A DNA stretch of 64,000 nt from Manganitrophus sp963718695 (GTDB lineage Bacteria > Nitrospirota > Nitrospiria > SBBL01 > Manganitrophaceae): positions 868,001-932,000 of the forward strand of contig OY970371.1 of the NCBI GenBank assembly GCA_963718695.1, read 5' to 3'. A program made the translations under genes and the position numbers. This document shows positions 19,001 through 25,446 of this stretch, in pieces. The stretch's first letter is position 1. Each line of letters opens with the position of its first letter. The notes below the pieces were generated by a model. That model was given only the letters and a program-made list of their open reading frames with translations. It was not told where the DNA came from and did not search any database.

Positions 19001-19163
19001 CCCGGGACTTTCTTCGACCGGAGCGACCTCCGTCACCGTTCCGACGACCACCGTTGCCGGAAGCTACTATCTGCTTGCCTGTGCCGATGACAAGGGGGTC
19101 GTTGCGGAAAGCAATGAGACGAACAACTGTAAAGCGTCTCTCACGAAAGTGCAGGTTCCTTGA
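16047..19163 (+). CDS. Secreted M6-like metalloprotease with C-terminal CARDB repeats
   Basis: ATG 16047 follows a strong AAGGAGGA (16032-16039). 1,038 residues: signal peptide or anchor (about 1-36, ending T-L-A-Y-A-A), then a catalytic region with H-E-M-G-H at 200-204 inside W-A-H-E-M-G-H-A-F-Q, and M-D-S-N-Y-P-G-Q after it, resembling immune-inhibitor-A/M6 zinc peptidases. The middle (about 390-790) is beta-rich. The C-terminus carries two CARDB-type adhesion repeats of about 110 residues (D-L-T-E-T-A-V-S-N-P-P, and D-L-V-E-T-A-V-S-D-P-P), each ending near Y-L-L-A-C-A-D-D with N-N-C. Likely a secreted or surface protease; substrate unknown. Confidence 0.8.
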   Translation: MKKNRSVPHWGRYCREVFFFLAVAVFFAIGLFGITLAYAAPVTGTKKVVVLRVHFADYAANSRYSLAHVQGFFGNLDTLWQNTSYSTITIDSVVSDLYELPDNRNLYVDDFADGDLSNGGKFSKVLTDAIADSPAGLDWTNVDAVMVVMAETNAAQFHRGQATKCNLPMGPGGATKLVGCAIFSENPTESDLQVWGRWAHEMGHAFQQGGPAHPSNYNNEFELMDSNYPGQTGVFEKQDHAGFPGWLPGTKYQRFTPPSGGGFAEIWAMEYPPVNLPNIQAVKVEITANFYYLISVRRRVLGDDLNGDFTPVGIPAEGVLIERVSEGSDPWVTVIGPGGSGGTCTAPGCNRNALWQEGETYDGGADGVFISIVKKSDPDHYFIRVAYEKQTFQPDVMLNPWTAPPGNTWETTDIWVDSPVNGYGTYRYGTWADGSGGTVPTGNGDDPAVGQVNRLYARVRNVGFSPATDVVVNWEITDPPGVGIAGANGWALIGTVDKNSFPGLANIPAGGFVDVYVEWTPNFTVSAADMAAGIFAFHTCVRVKLNQVAGETVFGNQDGDREQENISYFQAVSPGAPGGATYKHVIRLRNDDLVNKKIFYLSYLSTLPSDWKVDFNGGVQGVELLPNEMRELPITIEPGSNQPIGSVYGVDVSASSLRLLKNDLNPKDQHPEFKPLGGVRVEARVLAPVKVKCRAFRDPNGIIRVSGDFFATPDFGTVLSKYYHPEQPWPVLIVGVADGRFLDPSKQVVTVAKDGSFQGVLRPDRVSAQQIACMFAGTTELASAASGYIVPTNLVSGIDLTETAVSNPPSAVVLGAGFAVTDTVFNQGAAASGSSTTRYYFSTDTLKSATDKLLTGSRIVPALVSGATSAGTVTVKVPAGIVSGAYYLLACADDTKVVAESNEANNCRPSKTVVKVSAADLVETAVSDPPASALKGSSFSVKDNVQNIGNAAAALSATRYYLSLDTLRNGGDVLLTGGRSVPALNPGLSSTGATSVTVPTTTVAGSYYLLACADDKGVVAESNETNNCKASLTKVQVP

Positions 19164-19170
19164 TGCGGTT

Positions 19171-19199
19171 CCCCCTCTCCTCTTCATGGGGAGAGGGGT
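19171..19199 (+). terminator. Possible terminator hairpin after the protease gene
   Basis: CCCCTCTCC and GGAGAGGGG form a GC-rich stem 8 bp after the stop codon. Only two T residues follow, so efficient intrinsic termination is doubtful. Confidence 0.4.
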
Positions 19200-19422
19200 T
19201 GCCTGCTTCTCCGACTGGCGAAGCGTCGCAAGCCTTCTCCCATCCACCTCCCATCATTTCCCTTCTTAACTAGCTCCTTCGAATCGCCATGCTAGCCCTT
19301 TGCGGTGAGTTGACCGTTCCGAGCGGGGCGTGGTTTTCTGGTCTTATCGGGTGCACGCCGGTGTGAGGAATGGCGATCGGTCATTCAGACCGGAATAAAA
19401 ACCGAATCTAAAGGAGGGTGTG

Positions 19423-19980
19423 ATGTTTGATCTTTTAACGCGCAACTGGTGGCTGCTGATTGCGAGGGGGATCTTGGCGATCCTCTTTGGTGTGCTGGCG
19501 TTTATTCGACCGGGTATCACCCTGGCCACCGTGGTCCTCTTTTTCGGCACCTATGTTTTTGTTGACGGGATCTTTTCCATCGTTCTGGCACTCGGCGGTT
19601 GGGAGGAGAAGAATGACCGCTGGCTGCTCCTACTGCAAGGGATGATCGGCGTCGGCATCGGAATGATCACCTTCTGGGCGCCTGAGATCACGGCGCTCAG
19701 TCTGGTGCTCTACATCGCGGCCTGGAGTCTGGCGGTGGGGGTTCTCCAGATTGCGGCGGCGATTCGCCTTCGAAAAGAGATCGAGGGGGAGTGGTGGCTG
19801 GCCTTGAGCGGCGGGGCATCCTTGCTCTTCGCCGGAATCTTGATGTGGAACCCCATCGCCGGGGCCCTGGGGCTTCTCTGGGTCATCGCCGGCTATGCCA
19901 TTCTTTATGGGGCGATACAGATCGTGCTCGGCTTTAGAGTTCACGGCTTGCGCGGCGCGCTGAGGAGGGCGGAGACGTAG
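19423..19980 (+). CDS. HdeD-family (DUF308) membrane protein
   Basis: 185 residues, ATG 19423 with AAGGAGG at 19411-19417 (an adjacent GTG at 19420 is possible). Six hydrophobic segments, arranged as repeats of W-x-L-L/L-x-G-x-x-x-I-x-x-G (W-W-L-L-I-A-R-G, W-L-L-L-L-Q-G, W-W-L-A-L-S-G-G), as in HdeD. The E. coli protein is linked to acid resistance; the molecular role is not established. The product sits in the inner membrane. Confidence 0.9.
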   Translation: MFDLLTRNWWLLIARGILAILFGVLAFIRPGITLATVVLFFGTYVFVDGIFSIVLALGGWEEKNDRWLLLLQGMIGVGIGMITFWAPEITALSLVLYIAAWSLAVGVLQIAAAIRLRKEIEGEWWLALSGGASLLFAGILMWNPIAGALGLLWVIAGYAILYGAIQIVLGFRVHGLRGALRRAET

Positions 19981-19988
19981 GGTGAATT

Positions 19989-20354
19989 CTATTTGTATCG
20001 ACCGGCCAGATCGGACAGCGAGACAATGCCGGCCAGCCGCTTTTCGCGGCTGAGGACCACCAGCCGGCGGAGCTGCTTCTCCTGCATCAGCTGGGCTGCT
20101 TCTTCCACCTCTGCATCCTCGAAGCAGTAGACCACATCCGCGATCATCGCATCCTGGACTTTCGTCCGGGCCGGATCGTCCCCCACCGCCCTTAAGTTGA
20201 CATCTTTGTCGTCGAGCATGCCGACCAGCCGGTCTCCATCACACACCGGCAAGATGCCGATTTTCCGTTCCTGCATCTTTTCAGCCGCTTCCTGAAGGGT
20301 GGCCTCGGGGCGGATCACCTCGACCTGAGGGGTCATGATTTCTTTTACCTGCAT
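19989..20354 (-). CDS. Two-CBS-domain protein
   Basis: 121 residues, ATG 20354 with AGGAGG upstream on the minus strand. Two CBS motifs fill the protein: M-T-P-Q-V-E-V-I-R-P-E-A-T-L-Q-E-A-A at the start, G-M-L-D-D-K-D-V-N near 46, then D-A-M-I-A-D-V-V-Y-C and G-I-V-S-L-S-D-L-A at the end. CBS pairs bind adenosine nucleotides and regulate partners. No partner domain is fused and the neighbours give no clue to the target. Confidence 0.9.
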   Translation of the reverse strand: MQVKEIMTPQVEVIRPEATLQEAAEKMQERKIGILPVCDGDRLVGMLDDKDVNLRAVGDDPARTKVQDAMIADVVYCFEDAEVEEAAQLMQEKQLRRLVVLSREKRLAGIVSLSDLAGRYK

Positions 20355-20524
20355 TCGTTCCTCCTGAGTTTTCTATCGTCGGAAACGGTACTTCCATAAA
20401 GAGTATCCTGTCGTCCAGGATGGGGTCTATCCTCCGAAAGGATTAATCCGTTTGGGGAATGGATCTGTTCAAGCTCATCAGTTAAACTAAATTGTACTCA
20501 CAGCGATTACACAAACGAGGAGGA

Positions 20525-20797
20525 ATGAACATGATGAAAAAGATTTTTGGTTTGCTGGGTGTGTTTGTGATGGTGTTGGCGCTGGCCGGTGTTGGTATCG
20601 CCGGAAAAGCAATCACAGGGGAAATCGTCAAGATCGACGGCGAGATGGTTTCGATCAAAGACGACACGGGAAAGGTTCAGCAGGTGCATGTCGATCCCAA
20701 AGCCACCAAGAAGAGCGGTGATCTGAAGCAGGGCGCCAAGGTTACGGCTCAGGTCAACGATCAAGGCCATGCCGAATCGATCGAAGTAAAGAGTTAA
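20525..20797 (+). CDS. Small exported protein, OB/DUF5666-like
   Basis: ATG 20525 with GAGGAGG immediately upstream. 90 residues: a signal peptide (M-M-K-K-I-F-G-L-L-G, hydrophobic, ending G-I-A-G-K) then about 62 residues of alternating strands (I-T-G-E-I-V-K-I-D-G, V-S-I-K-D-D-T-G-K, G-A-K-V-T-A-Q-V), resembling the small beta-barrel of DUF5666-type proteins. Probably periplasmic; function unknown. Confidence 0.75.
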   Translation: MNMMKKIFGLLGVFVMVLALAGVGIAGKAITGEIVKIDGEMVSIKDDTGKVQQVHVDPKATKKSGDLKQGAKVTAQVNDQGHAESIEVKS

Positions 20798-20816
20798 GCG
20801 GCATTCCGAATATTGA

Positions 20817-20853
20817 AAGGCCCTCCCGCACTGTATCCGTAGGGGAGGGCCTT
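20817..20853. terminator. Bidirectional terminator hairpin
   Basis: AAGGCCCTCCC (20817-20827) pairs with GGGAGGGCCTT (20843-20853) around a 15-base loop, followed by a T-rich tract on the plus strand. It separates a plus-strand gene from a convergent minus-strand operon and may serve both. Confidence 0.8.
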
Positions 20854-20894
20854 CTTATTTTCGAATCAGGCTCCTTCTAACTTTTCTAAGCCCG

Positions 20895-22253
20895 CTAATT
20901 CACCGCCAAATCCCCCTCGTGGCTGAGGATGATGAAGGTGTCGTTGCCGATGTACTGCAGCGCGATCGCGTCGAACTGCCTCCCGCTGATCGATCCCGCC
21001 GCCCCGGCGGTGGTTGCGTTTTGCTGGAACGAGGTGTAAATCCGGCCGCTAAACTCCGTCGCGACGACCCGGCTCCCATCGGCCGAGGAGGCGACGGCGC
21101 TCCAGGGGCGATTTGAGTCCCGTGCCGTCCAGATAACTCCCGAGTCGACAGAGGTATAAATTTGCCGGTTGCCATACAGGGCGACGAGCTTGGTTCCGTC
21201 GGCCGACGACGCGACGGCAACCCAATCTCCATTGTGATCGCGCGGCGTCCAGCTGACCCCCGAATCGGTCGAGGTGTAGATTTGACCGGTCAATGCCGAG
21301 GCGACCAGCTTGGTCCCATCGGTCGAGGAGGCGACGCCGCTCCAGGTTCTGTTTGATTCACGCGGCGTCCAAGTGATTCCCGAGTCGACGGAGGTATAGA
21401 GCTGCCCCCCGCTCTCCGCGGCGACCAGCTTGGTTCCATCGGCTGACGACGCGACGGCGCTCCAGTTTCTACTTGAGTCCCGCGGCGTCCAGGTGATTCC
21501 TGAATCGGTGGAGGTGTAAATCTGCCCATTATTTTCCGCGGCGACGAGCTTGATTCCGTCCGCCGAAGATGCGACGGCGTACCAATTTCTATTCGACTCG
21601 CGCGGTGTCCAGGCGACTCCCGAGTCGGAGGAGGTATAAATCTGTCCACTCTGCACCACGGCGACGAGTTTTGTTCCGTCGGCGGAGGAGGCGATCGACA
21701 TCCAAACTCTATTCGATTCGTGCGGCGTCCAACTCTCTCCCGAATCGGTCGAGGTGTAAATTTGATCGTTAAACGTTACGGCGGCCAGCTTGGTTCCGTC
21801 GGCCGAAGAGGCAACCCCTGACCAGATTCGAATCGACTCGTGCGGTGTCCAAGGAGGGCCGGAATTGCCGAACATCCTTTCGGTGACGATTGATTGCCCG
21901 GAATTTTGGGCGATCTTCCACCCGCCGGCGCCGATTCCGGAGAGCTGGACAATGTCGCCCACGGCGAGGGAGGACGAAGCGGGGAGGGTCACAACGACTT
22001 CGGAGGCGTTATCTGTCAGATAACCGATGTTCGGCGCCGCCTGCTGTGAAGGGCCGGTGACCCGCTCCCAGGTGAGGCCGGGACCGGCCGGTCCTTCGGG
22101 TCCCAGGGGGCCTGCTGCGCCGTCCGCTCCGGCGGGACCCGCCGAGCCGAACGGAAATTTCTGCATCCCCTTTCCGTCGTCTCCGCAGGAAGAAAGCGCG
22201 AGGGTGAAAATCAATCCGATCAGAAACGTCCCGACATTCTTTACCGTTGTCAT
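20895..22253 (-). CDS. Collagen-stalk, seven-blade propeller lipoprotein (copy 1)
   Basis: Start chosen at ATG 22253 because GAGG lies six bases upstream (in ATGAGGTCAAGGATG); a second ATG at 22265 would add four residues. A lipoprotein signal ends L-S-S-C. A short Gly-X-Y stalk follows (G-P-A-G-A-D-G-A-A-G-P-L-G-P-E-G-P), then a beta domain of about 70 residues. Seven 40-residue repeats come next, each W-T-P-R-E-S-N-R-x-W, V-A-S-S-A-D-G-T-K-L-V-A and I-Y-T-S-T-D-S-G, the last part being an Asp-box. Seven blades fit one closed propeller. The tail contains F-I-I-L-S-H-E-G. Probably anchored in the outer membrane; the ligand is unknown. Last gene of a three-paralogue operon. Confidence 0.85.
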   Translation of the reverse strand: MTTVKNVGTFLIGLIFTLALSSCGDDGKGMQKFPFGSAGPAGADGAAGPLGPEGPAGPGLTWERVTGPSQQAAPNIGYLTDNASEVVVTLPASSSLAVGDIVQLSGIGAGGWKIAQNSGQSIVTERMFGNSGPPWTPHESIRIWSGVASSADGTKLAAVTFNDQIYTSTDSGESWTPHESNRVWMSIASSADGTKLVAVVQSGQIYTSSDSGVAWTPRESNRNWYAVASSADGIKLVAAENNGQIYTSTDSGITWTPRDSSRNWSAVASSADGTKLVAAESGGQLYTSVDSGITWTPRESNRTWSGVASSTDGTKLVASALTGQIYTSTDSGVSWTPRDHNGDWVAVASSADGTKLVALYGNRQIYTSVDSGVIWTARDSNRPWSAVASSADGSRVVATEFSGRIYTSFQQNATTAGAAGSISGRQFDAIALQYIGNDTFIILSHEGDLAVN

Positions 22254-22311
22254 CCTTGACCTCATTCGGTTTAAAAGATCTGAGTGGCCGATCTTCTTTT
22301 CTCAATCCGGC

Positions 22312-23664
22312 TTAATTCACCGTTAAGCTTCCCTCATGGCTGAGGACAATGAAGGTGTCGTTGCCGATGTACTGCACTGCGACGGCTTCGTTCTGGTCTC
22401 CCCGGATGAATCCGGGGCTTCCCGCCGTGGTCGCGGTCCTCTGCACGGAGGTATAAATTTGCCCGTTGCGGTCCACGGCGACCAGCTTTGTTCCATCGGC
22501 CGAGGAGGCGATCGACATCCAAACTCTGTTTATTCCTTGGGGTGTCCAACTCAGTCCTGAATCGGTGGAAGTGTAAATCTGCCCTTCTGTCCCGGCAACG
22601 AGCTTTGTTCCATCGGCCGAGGAGGCGACGGACACCCAAAATCTTATGGAGTCTCGCGCGCTCCAAGTAACTCCCGAATCGGTGGAGGTATAAATCTGGT
22701 CGACAATGGCCACAGCGACAAGTTTGGTGCCGTCCGCCGACGAGGCGACCGATCTCCAGTCTCGACTCGCCTCGCGTGCGGTCCAGCTCACTCCCGAATC
22801 GGTGGAGGTGTGAATCTGCCCTCCATCCTCCAGGGCGACCAATTTGATTCCGTCGGCCGAGGAGGCGACAGAGCTCCAAAATCGATCTGAATCCCGCGGG
22901 GTCCAGGTTGCCCCCGAATCGGTGGAGATATAAATCGGCCCGAACCATTCGACAGCGGCGAGCACGGTTCCGTCGCCCGACGAGGCGACTGATCTCCAGT
23001 CTCGACTCGCCTCGCGTGCGGTCCAGCTCACTCCCGAATCGGTGGAGGTGTAAATCTGTTCGTTAAAGCCTGCGGCGACCAGCTTTGTGCCGTCGAGGGA
23101 GGAGGCGACGGCCTGCCAGTTTCTATTCGACTCCCGCGGTGTCCAACTGACGCCTGAATCGGTGGAGGTATAAATTTGCCCGCCCCCATACGCCACGGCG
23201 ACGAGCTTGGTTCCATCGGCCGATGAGGCGACCGCGAGCCAATTTCTGGCGGAGTCTCTTGGTATCCAAGGGGGGCCGAGCGGGCCGAAGATCTCTTTTG
23301 CAAAGGTGATCGACTGGCCGGCGTTTTGCGCGATCTTCCACCCGCCGGCGCCGACTCCGGAGACCTGAACAACGTCGCCGACCGAGAGGGAGGCCGAAAC
23401 GGGAAGGGTCACGACGACCTCGGATGCATTATTGGCCAGGTAGCCGGTGTCGGGCGCGGCCTGTTGCTCGGTGCCGGTGACCACCTCCCAGGTCACGCCG
23501 GGTCCCGCGGAACCCGGTTGCCCATCCGATCCGTCCGCTCCGGCGGGGCCTGCCGGGCCGAACGGAAATTTCTGCATCCCTTTCCCGTCGTCTCCGCAGG
23601 CGGAAAGCGCAAAGGTAAAAATGAATCCAACTAACAACGTTCCGACGTTCTTTACGATGGCCAT
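22312..23664 (-). CDS. Collagen-stalk, seven-blade propeller lipoprotein (copy 2)
   Basis: Paralogue of its neighbours, with the same start arrangement (ATG 23664, GAGG six bases upstream; 23676 is the longer option). Lipobox L-S-A-C, stalk G-P-A-G-P-A-G-A-D-G-S-D-G-Q-P-G, then seven 40-41-residue blades. Blades 3 and 5 share the rare text W-T-A-R-E-A-S-R-D-W-R-S and are almost identical in DNA, pointing to recent homogenisation. Ends F-I-V-L-S-H-E-G-S-L-T-V-N. Middle gene of the operon (58 bp to the next start). Confidence 0.85.
   Translation of the reverse strand: MAIVKNVGTLLVGFIFTFALSACGDDGKGMQKFPFGPAGPAGADGSDGQPGSAGPGVTWEVVTGTEQQAAPDTGYLANNASEVVVTLPVSASLSVGDVVQVSGVGAGGWKIAQNAGQSITFAKEIFGPLGPPWIPRDSARNWLAVASSADGTKLVAVAYGGGQIYTSTDSGVSWTPRESNRNWQAVASSLDGTKLVAAGFNEQIYTSTDSGVSWTAREASRDWRSVASSGDGTVLAAVEWFGPIYISTDSGATWTPRDSDRFWSSVASSADGIKLVALEDGGQIHTSTDSGVSWTAREASRDWRSVASSADGTKLVAVAIVDQIYTSTDSGVTWSARDSIRFWVSVASSADGTKLVAGTEGQIYTSTDSGLSWTPQGINRVWMSIASSADGTKLVAVDRNGQIYTSVQRTATTAGSPGFIRGDQNEAVAVQYIGNDTFIVLSHEGSLTVN
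22741..23050. repeat. Near-identical blade copies inside propeller gene 2
   Basis: Bases 22741-22810 and 22981-23050 differ at one of 70 positions and are exactly 240 bp (two blades) apart. Other blades in the same gene differ much more, so this is a recent duplication or gene conversion inside the array. Confidence 0.8.
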
Positions 23665-23701
23665 CCTTGACCTCATTGGGTTTCTAACGATCTGAGCCTG
23701 G

Positions 23702-25033
23702 TTAATATACCGTCAAAGCCCCTTCATGGCTGATGACGGTGAAGGTGTCGCTGCCGATGTATTGCACGGCAACCGCTTCTTGCTGATCCCCGCGGATAAA
23801 TCCGGCGGCTCCGGCCGTGGTCGCGGTACTTTGTACGGAGGTATAAATCCTCCCGCCGGAATCGACAGCGACCAGCCGGACCCCGTCGGCCGAGGAGGTG
23901 ACAGCGATCCAACCTCTCGTGCTTTCTTGCGGGATCCAGTTCACGCCCGAATCGGTGGAGGTGTAAATTTGCCCGCTTCCGACCGCGGCGACGAGTTTCG
24001 TCCCATCGGCCGAGGAGGCCACAGAAGTCCAAAATCTATTCGAATCCTGCGGTGTCCAGGTGACGCCCGAATCAGTGGAGGTGTAAATCTGTCTGGTATT
24101 GACCGTAGCGACGAGTTTGGTGCCGTCGGCAGACGAGGCGACCGAGGCCCAATCTCTATTTGATTCACGCGCGGTCCAGGTTGCGCCGGAGTCGGTGGAG
24201 GTGTAAATCTGCCCATGAGCTACTACGGCGACGAGCTTGCTCCCATCGGCCGAGGAAGCGACGGAATTCCAATCTCTATTTGATTCACGCGCGGTCCAGG
24301 TTGCGCCGGAGTCAGTGGAGGTGTAAATCTGTCCACCAGAATCGACAGCGACCAGCCGGACCCCGTCGGCCGAGGAAGCGACGGAAAACCAACCTCTATT
24401 TGATTCACGCGCGGTCCAGGTGACCCCCGAATCGGTGGAGGTATAGACCTGCCCGCCCCCCTCCACGGCGATGAGTTTGCTCCCATCGGCCGAGGAAGCG
24501 ACGGAAGTCCAACCTCTATTTGATTCACGTGCGGTCCAGGTTGCGCCGGAGTCGGTTGAGGTGTAAATCTGTCCGCCTATCTCGACCGCGACGAGCTTGG
24601 TTCCATCGGCCGATGAGGCGACAGACTGCCAGGTTCTATTTGATTCCCGCGGTGTCCAGGGGCCGAATGCGCCGAAAATTTCTCCGGTAAAAAGGATCGA
24701 CTGCCCGGCATTCTGGGCGATCTTCCACCCGCCGGCGCCGACTCCCGAGACCTGGACAATGTCGCCCACGGCGAGGGAGGACGAAGCGGGGAGGGTCACG
24801 ACGACTTCGGAAGCGTTGTCGGTCAGATAGCCGGTATTGGGCGCGGCCTGCTGCGTTGTTCCGGTGACAAGACCCCAGGTCACGCCGGGTCCGGCCGGAC
24901 CTTCGGGCCCTGCGGGTCCCCCCGGGCCGAACGGAAATTTCTGCATCCCCTTTCCGTCGTCTCCGCAGGCGGAAAGCGCTAGGGTGAAAAACAATCCAAT
25001 CGACCACAAGCATATATTTTTTAACATCGTCAT
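23702..25033 (-). CDS. Collagen-stalk, seven-blade propeller lipoprotein (copy 3)
   Basis: First gene of the operon; ATG 25033 with GAGG six bases upstream (25045 possible). Lipobox L-S-A-C, the shortest stalk (G-P-G-G-P-A-G-P-E-G-P-A-G-P-G), the same linker domain (N-A-S-E-V-V-V-T-L-P-A-S-S-S-L), then seven blades. Five consecutive blades carry the near-constant W-T-A-R-E-S-N-R or W-T-P-R-E-S-N-R text; variation is concentrated just after L-V-A and just before I-Y-T-S. Likely exposed on the cell surface. No enzymatic residues recognised. Confidence 0.85.
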   Translation of the reverse strand: MTMLKNICLWSIGLFFTLALSACGDDGKGMQKFPFGPGGPAGPEGPAGPGVTWGLVTGTTQQAAPNTGYLTDNASEVVVTLPASSSLAVGDIVQVSGVGAGGWKIAQNAGQSILFTGEIFGAFGPWTPRESNRTWQSVASSADGTKLVAVEIGGQIYTSTDSGATWTARESNRGWTSVASSADGSKLIAVEGGGQVYTSTDSGVTWTARESNRGWFSVASSADGVRLVAVDSGGQIYTSTDSGATWTARESNRDWNSVASSADGSKLVAVVAHGQIYTSTDSGATWTARESNRDWASVASSADGTKLVATVNTRQIYTSTDSGVTWTPQDSNRFWTSVASSADGTKLVAAVGSGQIYTSTDSGVNWIPQESTRGWIAVTSSADGVRLVAVDSGGRIYTSVQSTATTAGAAGFIRGDQQEAVAVQYIGSDTFTVISHEGALTVY

Positions 25034-25203
25034 CCTTGACCTCATTGAGTTGATAAAAGAATTCGATGATTACTCTCATCCGGATGGTCTGTGGAAGGAT
25101 CGACCATCGATGGAGGTTGTTGCTGAGTATACCAATGAAGTAGAAATCCCGAAGCAGTACTTTATCCTACAGGACGAGTATTCGGTTTATCTGCTTGCCG
25201 GGG

Positions 25204-25339
25204 AATACCCAAATTGACTTTATTGACGGAGGGCCGGATCACGCCGCTGTGCAGGAAACCAGACGATTGATGATTCAAGCGGGGATGACTCAAACGCGGC
25301 GAAATTAGCTTTGTCCATAAAAATACCCAAATTGACTTT
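25204..25339 (+). repeat. 18-bp direct repeat flanking gene debris
   Basis: AATACCCAAATTGACTTT occurs at 25204-25221 and 25322-25339, 118 bp apart. Between the copies is a short protein-like open stretch (D-G-G-P-D-H-A-A-V-Q-E-T-R-R-L), and before them another (25110-25217, ending L-L-A-G-E-Y-P-N), neither with a proper start. The 400-bp gap 25046-25446 thus looks like gene debris at the edge of the AT-richer insert that follows. Confidence 0.5.
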
Positions 25340-25446
25340 CTTTCCGGCGAACAGTATTATGCGGGTGTTTGCTTGGGATAGCCCACGGAGCAATTCGTAA
25401 GCCAGCTTAACCACTCCGCGAACAGATTTCTAATCAATAGGTGACA

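Noticed and set aside
20895..25045. Idea that the three propeller genes are one broken giant gene
   Set aside because: Each has its own start with a ribosome-binding site, lipobox, stalk, seven blades and conserved tail, so they are separate paralogues.
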